The position numbers and the translations under genes were made by a program. DNA of 64,000 nt from Streptomyces cucumeris (GTDB lineage Bacteria; Actinomycetota; Actinomycetes; Streptomycetales; Streptomycetaceae), in the NCBI RefSeq assembly GCF_024295805.1, contig NZ_JANCLX010000005.1, positions 186,001-250,000 on the forward strand, written 5' to 3'. The notes under the pieces are model-generated. The model saw only the letters and a list, made by a program, of their open reading frames with translations, was not told the origin of the DNA and searched no databases. Positions 56,091 through 64,000 of this stretch are shown one piece after another (position 1 is the stretch's first letter; each line of letters begins with the position of its first letter).

Positions 56091-57353
56091 TTGAAGCTCG
56101 CAGTGGTGGGTGGCGGATCCACCTACACCCCCGAACTCGTGGACGGCTTCGCCCGGTTGCGGGAGCTGCTCCCGCTGGCGGAACTGGTCCTGATCGATCC
56201 GGCCGCGGACCGGCTGGAGCTGGTCGGCGGGGTGTCCCGCCGGATCTTCGCCCGCCAGGGCCACCCCGGCCGGATCTCCTGGACCGCCGATCTGGACGCG
56301 GGCGTGGACGGGGCGGACGCGGTGCTGCTGCAACTGCGGGTCGGCGGACAGGCCACGCGCGACCAGGACGAGACCTGGCCCCTGGAGTGCGGCTGTGTCG
56401 GCCAGGAGACCACCGGGGCGGGCGGGCTGGCCAAGGCGCTGCGCACGGTCCCGGTGGTGCTGGACATCGCCGAGCGGGTGCGCGCCCGCAACCCCCGCGC
56501 CTGGCTGGTGGACTTCACCAATCCGGTGGGGATCGTCACCCGGGCCTTGCTGTCGGCCGGGCACCGGACGGTCGGGCTGTGCAATGTGGCCATCGGCTTC
56601 CAGCGGAAGTTCGCCGCGCTGCTGGGCGTGGCGCCCGGCGAGGTGTGGCTGGAGCACGTGGGGCTCAACCACCTCACCTGGGAGCGCGCGGTGCGGATCG
56701 GCGGTCCGGACGGCGAGGACGTACTGCCTCAACTGCTCGCCGGGCACGGTGACGCGGTGGCCGCGGACCTGCGGATGCCACGTGCGCTGCTGGACCGGCT
56801 CGGTGTCGTCCCCTCCTACTACCTGCGCTACTTCTACCAGCACGACGCGGTGGTGCGGGAGCAGCGGACCCGGCCGTCCCGGGCGGCGGAGGTCGCGGCG
56901 ATCGAGCGGGAACTGCTGGCGATGTACGGCGATCCGGCGCTGGACCACAAACCCGAACTGCTCGGCAGACGCGGCGGGGCCTTCTATTCGGAGGCGGCGG
57001 TCGAGCTGACCTCCGCACTGCTGCGGGACACCGGTGAGGTGCGGATCGTCAATACGTTCAACGGCGGCACCCTGCCCTTCCTCCCCGATGACGCGGTGAT
57101 CGAGGTCCCGGCCACGGTGGACGCGCGGGGCGCGCGACCACTGCCGTTGCGCCCCTTGGAGCCGCTGTTCGCCGGGCTGGTGGCCCAGGTGACGGCGTAC
57201 GAGGACCTGGCGCTGGAGGCGGCGCTGAAGGGCGGACGGGAGCGGATCTTCCGGGCGCTGCTCGCCCATCCGCTCATCGGCCAGCTCGAGTACGCCGAGA
57301 AGCTGACCGACGACCTGATCGCGCACAACCGGGAGCACCTGGCGTGGATCTGA
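56091..57353 (+). CDS. Glycoside hydrolase family 4 (6-phospho-beta-glucosidase type)
   Basis: 420 residues from a TTG start at 56091, with AGGAG eight bases upstream; no ATG or GTG fits. GH4 enzymes use NAD and a divalent metal. The NAD-binding motif GGGSTYTPELVDG is at the N-terminus, and the metal residues lie in GLCNVAIG and HVGLNHLTW. Other motifs are DFTNPVGIVT and RRGGAFYSEAAVEL. GH4 splits phosphorylated or plain glycosides in the cytosol; with a BadF-type kinase next door, an amino-sugar disaccharide is plausible. A 15-bp palindrome (gccttcg c cgaaggc, 56053-56067) sits in its leader. Confidence 0.92.
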   Translation: MKLAVVGGGSTYTPELVDGFARLRELLPLAELVLIDPAADRLELVGGVSRRIFARQGHPGRISWTADLDAGVDGADAVLLQLRVGGQATRDQDETWPLECGCVGQETTGAGGLAKALRTVPVVLDIAERVRARNPRAWLVDFTNPVGIVTRALLSAGHRTVGLCNVAIGFQRKFAALLGVAPGEVWLEHVGLNHLTWERAVRIGGPDGEDVLPQLLAGHGDAVAADLRMPRALLDRLGVVPSYYLRYFYQHDAVVREQRTRPSRAAEVAAIERELLAMYGDPALDHKPELLGRRGGAFYSEAAVELTSALLRDTGEVRIVNTFNGGTLPFLPDDAVIEVPATVDARGARPLPLRPLEPLFAGLVAQVTAYEDLALEAALKGGRERIFRALLAHPLIGQLEYAEKLTDDLIAHNREHLAWI

Positions 57354-58366
57354 CCCGGTCCGTACCCCCTCCGGTCGCGGCGGGCCGGGCGGTGCTGGCG
57401 GTCGACGCGGGCAACAGCAAGACCGATGTCGCGCTGGTGGCCCTGGACGGTTCGGTTCTGGGGACGGCCCGCGGCGGCGGGTTCCGGCCACCGGTGGTGG
57501 GCGCTTGGCGTGCGGTGGACGCGCTGACGCCGCTGGTGGAGCGGGCGTGTCTGGCGGTGGGCGGCCCGGGCCCGGCGCGGATCGGCCATGTCTCGGCCTG
57601 TCTGGCCAACGCGGATCTGCCCGCCGAGGAGGAGGAGTTGACCGACGCGCTGACCGCCCGCCGCTGGGCCGCCGGGGTCACCGTGGCCAACGACACCTTC
57701 GCGCTGCTGCGGGCAGGGGTGGCGGACGCCGGTGAGCCGGCCGGGGTGGCCGTGGTGTGCGGTGCGGGCATCAACGGCGCGGGGCTCGGCCACGGCGGCC
57801 GGACCGCCCGTTTCCCGGCCGTCGGCCGGATCTCCGGTGACTGGGGCGGTGGGGGGTTCCTGGCCGAGGAGGCCCTGTGGTGGGCGGCGCGGGCGGAGGA
57901 CGGCCGGGGCGAGGGGACCGCACTGGCCCGCGCCCTGCCCGCGCACTTCGGGCTGACCACGATGTACGAGCTGATCGAGGCACTGCATCTGGGCACGATC
58001 CCGGCAGCCCGGCGGCTGGAGTTGACGCCGGTGCTGTTCGCGGTGGCCGCGTCCGGCGATCCGGTGGCGCGCGCGATCGTGGTCCGGCAGGCCGAGGAGG
58101 TGGTCACCCTGGCCACGGTCGTGCTGACCCGGCTCGATCTGCTGGCCGAGCCGACCCCGTTGATCCTGGGCGGCGGGGTGCTGGCCGCCCGCCATCCGCT
58201 GCTGGACGGCCGGATCCGCGAACTCCTCGCCGAACGCGCCCCCGAGGCCGAACCGCGCGTCATCACCGCGCCGCCGGTGCTGGGCGCCGCGCTGCTCGGT
58301 CTGGACCGTATGGGGGCGCCCGCGGGGGCGTACGCCCGGTTGCGGACGCAATACGCCCGTGGCTGA
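57344..58366 (+). CDS. BadF/BadG/BcrA/BcrD-type sugar (N-acetylglucosamine-like) kinase
   Basis: 340 residues from GTG 57344, overlapping the GH4 gene by ten bases, so translation is coupled. The ASKHA fold is seen in AVDAGNSKTDVALVALDG (phosphate-1), VANDTFALLRAG, VVCGAGINGAGLG (phosphate-2), RISGDWGGGGFLAEEAL and LILGGGVLAARHPLL (adenosine). This family includes the N-acetylglucosamine kinases. It presumably phosphorylates the sugar released by the GH4 protein. No ABC transporter lies in the operon. Confidence 0.9.
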   Translation: MDLTRSVPPPVAAGRAVLAVDAGNSKTDVALVALDGSVLGTARGGGFRPPVVGAWRAVDALTPLVERACLAVGGPGPARIGHVSACLANADLPAEEEELTDALTARRWAAGVTVANDTFALLRAGVADAGEPAGVAVVCGAGINGAGLGHGGRTARFPAVGRISGDWGGGGFLAEEALWWAARAEDGRGEGTALARALPAHFGLTTMYELIEALHLGTIPAARRLELTPVLFAVAASGDPVARAIVVRQAEEVVTLATVVLTRLDLLAEPTPLILGGGVLAARHPLLDGRIRELLAERAPEAEPRVITAPPVLGAALLGLDRMGAPAGAYARLRTQYARG

Positions 58367-58596
58367 CGGTTCGGCCGGGAAGAGTGGAACCGCGTGGCCG
58401 TTCCGGACGTAAGAAAGAGAGAGGGGGGAATGAGCGATCGCACCGGGAAGATCCCGATCCGAGCAAGATCCAGGCAAGACCGGTGACCCGGTCACGACCC
58501 GCGGTCATACTGCTGCCGGGGTAGCCGTCCCTTGCCATGCCGCGGGGGACGTCCTGCGAGAGCGACCGAGGGGATCCGGACCGAGGGGGAGGTCTT

Positions 58597-59973
58597 GTGT
58601 CACACCCGCCGACCACCGGCAGAGCCGTACCGCCGCCCGCGCCCGCGGCTCCGCCGCGCACCGCGTGGCGCGAGGGCGTCGACCGGGCGCGGGCGGCGGC
58701 CACGACCGAGCCGGGGCGGCTGCGCATCATCGGGGCGGTGCTGGCCGTGCTGGTGGTGGCGTTCGGGGCGGTGACGGCCTGGCAGGTGGCGGACCGCCAG
58801 TCGGCGGCGGACGCGGTGGCCGGCCGCAGCCAGCCGCTGAGCGCGGACGCCGCCCGGATCTACCGCTCGCTGGCCGATGCCGACACCACGGCGGCCAGCG
58901 GCTTCCTGGCGGGCAAGGAGGAGCCCGCCGGGGTCCGTGAGCGGTACGAGAAGGACATCGACACCGCCTCCCGGCTGTTGGTGCGGGCCGCGGCCACCAC
59001 CGACGGCGCGGCCTCCGCCCGGGAGGAGATACGCACCATCAACCGGCTGCTGCCGGTCTACACGGGCCTGGTGGAGTCCGCGCGCGCCAACAACCGCCAG
59101 GGGCTGCCTCTGGGCGGCGCGTATCTGCGCTACGCCAACGACACCATGCGCGGCGGGCTGCTCCCCGCGGCGAGCCGGCTCTACGAGGCGGAGACGGCCC
59201 GCCTCGGGGAGGACTACGCGGACGCCAAGGCGTGGCCCTGGGCGGCACTGGGCGCCGGGGTGGTCGCGCTGGGCGCCCTGGGCTGGGCCCAGCGCCGTAA
59301 CTACCGCCGGACCAACCGGGTGTTCAACCACGGTCTGCTGGCCGCCACCGCGGCCACCACGGTGGTGCTGCTGTGGACGGTGGCCGGGCACGCGATCGCC
59401 CGCGCCGAGCTGAACGACTCCCATGAGCACGGGGCGAGGTCCCTCCAGGTGCTCAACGCGGCGCGGATCGACGCCCTCCGGGCCCGTGCCGACGAGAATC
59501 TGACGCTGGTCGCGCGGGGCGCGGTCGTCATCGACAAGGAAGGTCCCGACAAGGGCAAGGACGCCTACGAGGTCAGCTACGGCTCCCGGATGACGAGTCT
59601 GGCCGGGCATCTGCGCGGCGCGCGGGAGGCCGCGGACGACAGCGCGGGGCGCGATCCGGTGGACAGCGCCGCCTCGGCGGTCCGGGAGTGGCAGCAGCGG
59701 CACCGGTCCGCCCGCAGCGCCGATGACGCGGGGGACTACGGCGAGGCGCTGAAGCAGGTCATCGGCGGCGACGACAGCACCGGCCGGTCCTTCGACACCG
59801 TGGACACTCTGCTGGCCGAGGCCGTCGACCACGAACAGCGCGAGTTCCAGCGGGCGGCCGACGACGGGCGGGGCGCGTTCACCGCGCTGACCGCCGGGGC
59901 CGCGGCGCTGGCGGTGCTGGGAGCCGTGGGCGCGGTGCTGGGCATCGGCCGCAGACTGTCGGAGTACCGATGA
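58597..59973 (+). CDS. glnX: Four-TM membrane protein, GlnX-like amino-acid receptor
   Basis: 458 residues from GTG 58597 (GGGGGAGG upstream). A Pro-rich cytoplasmic N-tail (1-40) is followed by TM1 (about 43-63), an outer helical domain (64-212), TM2 (213-231), a short inner loop, TM3 (245-265), a second outer helical domain (266-428) and TM4 (429-451). This matches mycobacterial GlnX, a four-TM protein that relays the state of GlnH to PknG. It is co-encoded with glnH (ATGA overlap), a coiled-coil gene and pknG. The name rests on context and topology, not a search. Confidence 0.8.
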   Translation: MSHPPTTGRAVPPPAPAAPPRTAWREGVDRARAAATTEPGRLRIIGAVLAVLVVAFGAVTAWQVADRQSAADAVAGRSQPLSADAARIYRSLADADTTAASGFLAGKEEPAGVRERYEKDIDTASRLLVRAAATTDGAASAREEIRTINRLLPVYTGLVESARANNRQGLPLGGAYLRYANDTMRGGLLPAASRLYEAETARLGEDYADAKAWPWAALGAGVVALGALGWAQRRNYRRTNRVFNHGLLAATAATTVVLLWTVAGHAIARAELNDSHEHGARSLQVLNAARIDALRARADENLTLVARGAVVIDKEGPDKGKDAYEVSYGSRMTSLAGHLRGAREAADDSAGRDPVDSAASAVREWQQRHRSARSADDAGDYGEALKQVIGGDDSTGRSFDTVDTLLAEAVDHEQREFQRAADDGRGAFTALTAGAAALAVLGAVGAVLGIGRRLSEYR

Positions 59974-61010
59974 GGGCGATGGGGGGCATCAGCATGCGCT
60001 CGGTGCGATCGGCCGCCGCGGTGGCGGTGTGCGTTCTGGGGGTGGCCACGGCGATCGTCGGGCCCGCCCTGGTGGACGGGAAGGGAGACGGCGGCCGGAG
60101 CGGGGCCGCGGACCGGCGTGCGCAGGCGCTGCGCGCCGGGCACGAGGCCGCGGCGGACAGTTGCAAGAAGCCGGAAGCGAGTCTGCGGCCGTCCGGCGCG
60201 AGCGGTCCGGCCATCAAGCGGATCAAGAACCGTGAGATCAACGGCCACAAGGTCGGCAAGCTGATCGCGGGCGTCGACCAGAACAGCTATCGCTGGGGCT
60301 ACCGCGATCCGGCCACCGGCGACCTCACCGGATTCGACATCGACATCGTGCGCGCCATCGCCGAGGACATCTTCGGCGATCCCGACGCGGTCATCTACCG
60401 CACCATCCCCACCAGTCAGCGCATCAAGGCCCTCCAGCAGGGCAAGGTGGACGTGGTGGTCCGCACCATGACCGTCAACTGCGACCGGATCAAGGACGTG
60501 GCGTTCTCCACCGCCTACTTCCAGGCCGGTCAGCAGGTGCTGGTCGGCGAGGGCTCGTCCATCACCGGCTACAACCGCACCCTGCGCGGCAAGAAGGTGT
60601 GCACGGCCCAGGGCTCCACCGCCGAGGCCGAGCTGGACAGACCGGGGTCCGGTGCCGAGAAGCTGGGCGCGATCAAGGTCAAACCCGTTCCCAATCAGCT
60701 CGATTGCCTGGTCAGGCTGCAACTGGGCCAGGTGGACGCGGTGATCACGGACAATGCGCTGGCGGCCGGCCAGGCCGCCCAGGACCCCTCCGTCAAGCTG
60801 GTCGGTTCCCGATTCACCGACGAGCTGTACGGCGTGGCGATGAACAAGGACGACGAGGACCTGGTACGCCGGGTCAACAAGGTGCTGGCGGACTACCGCA
60901 AGGGCGGTGACGACAGCCCCTGGATGCGCGCGTACCGCAAGTGGCTCGCGGAGGACTTCGGCGGGGCGCAGGAGAAACCGGCCCCGCCGGATCCCGTCTA
61001 CAAGGACTGA
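59970..61010 (+). CDS. glnH: GlnH-like amino-acid-binding protein
   Basis: 346 residues; ATG overlaps the glnX stop (ATGA). A later in-frame ATG at 59994 (MRSVRSAAAVAVCVL) could be the true start of the signal peptide. The amino-acid-binding fold of family 3 is clear in GDLTGFDIDIVRAIAEDIFG, FSTAYFQAGQQVLV and VDAVITDNALAAGQ. The export segment has Cys in the hydrophobic core, but the lipobox (VAVC) is imperfect, so lipidation is uncertain. In mycobacteria GlnH senses aspartate and glutamate outside the membrane for PknG. No transporter permease is present, in line with a sensing role. Confidence 0.88.
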   Translation: MRAMGGISMRSVRSAAAVAVCVLGVATAIVGPALVDGKGDGGRSGAADRRAQALRAGHEAAADSCKKPEASLRPSGASGPAIKRIKNREINGHKVGKLIAGVDQNSYRWGYRDPATGDLTGFDIDIVRAIAEDIFGDPDAVIYRTIPTSQRIKALQQGKVDVVVRTMTVNCDRIKDVAFSTAYFQAGQQVLVGEGSSITGYNRTLRGKKVCTAQGSTAEAELDRPGSGAEKLGAIKVKPVPNQLDCLVRLQLGQVDAVITDNALAAGQAAQDPSVKLVGSRFTDELYGVAMNKDDEDLVRRVNKVLADYRKGGDDSPWMRAYRKWLAEDFGGAQEKPAPPDPVYKD

Positions 61011-61100
61011 CGGACCGGTAAGGATTAGCGCCCGGCTCGCACGCGTAGGGATGACGCAGTAACGGATCACACGGCGGATACGGACATGGAGAGGTGATCG

Positions 61101-62432
61101 ATGGGGGTCCCGGGACCCTTCCCCGGCGCAGCGGGGACACCCGACGGGCCGGCCATGGGCCGCGAGGAGGTGGACCGCGCGCTGGCGAAGCTCACCGCCG
61201 AACACGAGGCGATCGAGTCCTCGCTGCTCGCCCTCCAGGACCACGCGGGCAGAAGACTCCTGGAGGGCGCCGAGCTGACCGGCGTCACCAAGGAGCGGTG
61301 GGGCACCACCGAACAGGCCGTCTCCCTGCTGTGGAGCTATTTCGACGCGTACACCGACACCCTCCGGCACGCGCGGGAGCTGCGGGCCCGCCACCGCTGG
61401 CCCACCCCGGGCGAGTTGACCGACCTCACCGAGCTGCTGCGCGGTGCGGGGATCACCCTGCCCAGCAGCGCCACCCTCACCGGTTCACCGCTGCTGAGCG
61501 AGCAGTTGAGCCTGGACCGGCTGGTGGACCGGATGAACCGCTGGTACGCGGAGGCGCTGGACGTCATCGTCACCGCGGACGCCGTCTGGTCCGCGCTGCC
61601 CGCCCGGATCGACATGCTCGCCGCCGAACTGCACCGCACCCGCTCCCTGGCGCATTCGGTGGGGGTGCGCCCCGGGGAGCACCCGTCGGGCGACGATCTG
61701 GAGCGGATCACCACCGAGCTGACCGCGCTCCGCGCCGAAGTGGTCTCCGATCCGCTGGCGTTCTGGAAGCCGCGCAAGAGCGGCAGTTCCGCGCCGGGGG
61801 GCGGGTCCCCGGACACCGAGCGCTACGACCGGGCGGCCCGCGCCCTGGAGGACGTACGGCGCGAGATCGAAGCGGTGCTGGATGTGCGGCAGGACGCCGA
61901 GCGGCGGCTGATGCGGCTGCGCGATGTGCTCTCCCGCGCCGACCGCACCCTGGCCGAGGCCCGGCAGGCGCGCGGTGAGGTGCTGGCGAAGATCGCGGCA
62001 TCCGAGGTACCCGCGGTCAGCGGCCCGCCCACCGCGCTGCACGAACAGCTCGTTGCCGCGGCCGACTACCGCAGGCGCGCCCAGTGGCACCGGCTCTCGC
62101 CGCTGCTGGAGAGCCTGGAGCAGCGGGCCGATGACGAGCTGCTGCGGGCCCGGGAGTCCCTGACGGCGGTGACCGCGCCGCTCGCGGTCCGCGCCGAGCT
62201 GCGCGGCCGGCTCGACGCGTACAAGGCGAAGGTCGCCCGGCACGGTATGGCGGAGGACCCGCTGCTGATCGAGCGGTACGACGCGGCGCGCCGGATGCTG
62301 TGGAGCGCTCCCTGCGATCTGCGGGTGGCCGAGCAGGCGGTGCTGCGCTATCAGCGGGCCGCGGCCGACGCCCTCGTACCCCGTCAGGCGGGTCCCACCG
62401 ATCACGGCACCCAGGGGGCACGGCATGAGTGA
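61101..62432 (+). CDS. Coiled-coil protein linked to PknG
   Basis: 443 residues, GGAGAGG before the ATG. Almost wholly helical: EEVDRALAKLTAEHEAIESSL near 22-42, then further long Ala/Glu/Arg/Leu coiled coils (about 240-330, and 340-400). No signal, membrane helix or known catalytic motif is visible. It lies 90 bp after glnH and overlaps pknG by eight bases, so it is part of the operon. It is an added member compared with the three-gene mycobacterial cluster and is a candidate adaptor or substrate of the kinase; that is inference. Confidence 0.75.
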   Translation: MGVPGPFPGAAGTPDGPAMGREEVDRALAKLTAEHEAIESSLLALQDHAGRRLLEGAELTGVTKERWGTTEQAVSLLWSYFDAYTDTLRHARELRARHRWPTPGELTDLTELLRGAGITLPSSATLTGSPLLSEQLSLDRLVDRMNRWYAEALDVIVTADAVWSALPARIDMLAAELHRTRSLAHSVGVRPGEHPSGDDLERITTELTALRAEVVSDPLAFWKPRKSGSSAPGGGSPDTERYDRAARALEDVRREIEAVLDVRQDAERRLMRLRDVLSRADRTLAEARQARGEVLAKIAASEVPAVSGPPTALHEQLVAAADYRRRAQWHRLSPLLESLEQRADDELLRARESLTAVTAPLAVRAELRGRLDAYKAKVARHGMAEDPLLIERYDAARRMLWSAPCDLRVAEQAVLRYQRAAADALVPRQAGPTDHGTQGARHE

Positions 62433-64000
62433 GGCGGTCAGCTGCCAGCGGCGCGAATGTGGCGGTGCGTACGAGGACGTGGGCGGCGGCGAGCTGTACT
62501 GCGACACCTGCGGGATGGCTCCGGTCGTCTCCCGGGACGGCCTGGTGAGTTCACCGCCCACCGGGGTGGCGGCCGGGGGCCGCGGCGGCTCCGCGCCCTC
62601 GACCAGGTCCTCGCGCCCCTCACGGTCGGCGCGCTCCTCCTCGTCCCGGCGCTCGGTCTCCGGGCGGCTGCGTTCCTCGCTGTCGGGCGGGTCCTCGGGG
62701 CGTTCGGTCTCGGTGCGCAGCTCCCGTTCCACCTCCTCCGCCTCCGGGCGGAACGCCCTGGGCGCGGGCCTGGTCAGCGTTCCGGAGGTGCCGCGCCCCG
62801 ATCCGCGGACGGCGGTGCTGGCCGACCCAGAGGTGCCGGAGCGCAAGCGGTTCTGCAGCCGCGGGGACTGCGGGGCGCCGGTGGGCCGGTCCCGTGGCGA
62901 CCGTTCCGGCCGCACCGAGGGGTTCTGCACCAAGTGCGGCCATCCGTACTCGTTCGTCCCGAAGCTGCGCCCCGGCGATGTGGTCCACGGGCAGTACGAG
63001 GTGGCGGGCTGTCTGGCGCACGGCGGTCTGGGCTGGATCTACCTGGCCATAGACCGCGCCGTCTCCGACCGCTGGGTGGTGCTCAAGGGCCTGCTGGACA
63101 CCGGCGATGAGGACGCGCTCGCGGTCGCCGTCTCCGAGCGCCGCTTCCTCGCCGAGATCGAGCACTCGAACATCGTCCGCATCTACAACTTCGTCGAACA
63201 CCTCGACCAGCGCACCGGCAGCCTCGACGGCTACATCGTCATGGAGTACGTGGGCGGCAAGTCGCTGAAGGACATCGCCAACGACCGGCGGTCCCCGGAC
63301 GGCCGCCGGGATCCGCTGCCGGTGGAGCAGGCGTGCGCGTACGGCATCGAGGCGCTGGAGGCGCTGGGCCATCTGCACAGCCGCAATCTGCTCTACTGCG
63401 ACTTCAAGGTCGACAACGCGATACAGCAGCAGGACCAGTTGAAACTGATCGACATGGGCGCGGTCCGGCGGATGGACGACGACGACAGCGCGATCTACGG
63501 CACCGTCGGCTACCAGGCGCCCGAGATCTCGGACGCCGGTCCGTCCGTCTCCTCCGACCTGTACACGGTGGCGCGCACCCTCGCGGTGCTCACCTTCGAC
63601 TTCCAGGGCTACACCAACGTCTACGCGGACAGCCTGCCCGACCCCGAGAACATCGAGGTCTTCCGGCGCTACGAGTCGTTCTACCGGCTGCTGGTGCGGG
63701 CCACCGACCCGGATCCGGGCCGCCGGTTCGCCTCCGCGCAGGAGATGGCCGACCAGCTCACCGGGGTGCTGCGGGAGGTCGTGGCGCTCCAGACCGGCCG
63801 CCCCCGGCCCGCGCTGTCCACGCTCTTCGGCCCCGAACCACGGGTGGTGGACACCGCGCTGTTCGCCGAGGAGGGCCAGGAGCCGTCCGTGCTGGGCGCC
63901 CGGGACACCGGGCGCCGGGCCGCGGATGCCGGGCCCTCGGGGAGCCCGGGGGCCCACGGCCAGGGCGCCGCGGGCGGGGCGGCCCTCCAGCCGCCGGGGC
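62425..64000 (+). CDS. pknG: Serine/threonine protein kinase PknG (C-terminus cut by window edge)
   Basis: 525 codons are present. Two cysteine clusters precede the kinase: C7/C12/C26/C29 (with ECGGAYEDVG) and C144/C149/C168/C171 (CGHPYSFVPKLRPGD). The second is the rubredoxin-like position of mycobacterial PknG. A Ser/Arg-rich linker (about 45-115) joins them. The kinase has AHGGLGWIYLA, catalytic Lys221 (VVLKG), loop YCDFKVDN (Asp326) and LIDMGAVRR (Asp343), the PknG type lacking an arginine before the catalytic Asp. A tetratricopeptide tail should follow beyond the edge. In mycobacteria PknG controls glutamate metabolism through GarA/OdhI-type FHA proteins. Confidence 0.93.
   Translation, partial: MSEAVSCQRRECGGAYEDVGGGELYCDTCGMAPVVSRDGLVSSPPTGVAAGGRGGSAPSTRSSRPSRSARSSSSRRSVSGRLRSSLSGGSSGRSVSVRSSRSTSSASGRNALGAGLVSVPEVPRPDPRTAVLADPEVPERKRFCSRGDCGAPVGRSRGDRSGRTEGFCTKCGHPYSFVPKLRPGDVVHGQYEVAGCLAHGGLGWIYLAIDRAVSDRWVVLKGLLDTGDEDALAVAVSERRFLAEIEHSNIVRIYNFVEHLDQRTGSLDGYIVMEYVGGKSLKDIANDRRSPDGRRDPLPVEQACAYGIEALEALGHLHSRNLLYCDFKVDNAIQQQDQLKLIDMGAVRRMDDDDSAIYGTVGYQAPEISDAGPSVSSDLYTVARTLAVLTFDFQGYTNVYADSLPDPENIEVFRRYESFYRLLVRATDPDPGRRFASAQEMADQLTGVLREVVALQTGRPRPALSTLFGPEPRVVDTALFAEEGQEPSVLGARDTGRRAADAGPSGSPGAHGQGAAGGAALQPPG

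Noticed and set aside
58430..58486. 18-codon frame with a purine-rich leader before the GlnX-like gene
   Set aside because: Too short, no conservation evidence, and the G-rich leader occurs by chance in this composition.

Overview
The window is high-GC actinobacterial chromosome, almost certainly Streptomyces. Almost all reading frames stay open, and GTG and TTG starts are common. The gene order mreC-mreB-ndk-DUF4233-folC-(PBP)-valS ... clpX-clpP2-clpP1-tig is the Streptomyces core-chromosome order as I remember it. No CRISPR array, intact transposon or prophage is visible. The assignments rest on reading the translations; no database search was possible.

Layout. 1-9 kb (all minus): cell-shape genes (mreC partial, mreB), ndk, folC with a small DUF4233 membrane gene, an extra class B penicillin-binding protein, and valS. 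9-12 kb (plus): three tandem paralogous membrane proteins with Pro/Gln/Gly/Tyr-rich cytoplasmic tails. 12-16.6 kb (minus): clpX, clpP2, clpP1 and tig, with a good match to the ClgR operator upstream of clpP1. 16.7-17.1 kb: tRNA-Pro(UGG) and tRNA-Gly(UCC), then a gene-poor AT-richer stretch. 18-31 kb: membrane acyltransferase, an FtsX-type ABC exporter, a membrane PP2C/SpoIIE phosphatase, an Eis-like acetyltransferase, rpiB-nei, and two paralogous amino-acid permeases flanking bioY. 30.7-31.6 kb: a decayed NB-ARC/TPR gene with an intact small partner. 31.7-43 kb: Fe-superoxide dismutase behind a near-perfect Nur box, a mycothiol-dependent-type nitroreductase, two aminopeptidase N paralogues, a solitary AbiEi-like gene, a Tat-exported phosphoesterase and asd. 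43-54.6 kb: Sel1/TPR protein, acyl-ACP desaturase with a palindromic operator, a small repeat protein coupled to malQ, a large secreted GH84-like protein, HNH nuclease and MscS channel.

54.7-58.4 kb is a ROK regulator with a palindromic operator, followed by an overlapping GH4 glycosidase and BadF-type sugar kinase. This looks like an amino-sugar or chito-oligosaccharide catabolic operon that lacks its own ABC transporter. 58.6-64 kb is a tightly coupled four-gene signalling cluster: a four-TM GlnX-like receptor, a GlnH-like solute-binding protein, a conserved coiled-coil protein and PknG (cut by the window end). It matches the mycobacterial GlnX/GlnH/PknG amino-acid sensing system, with one gene inserted and a second cysteine cluster at the kinase N-terminus. 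This is the most interesting system in the window.
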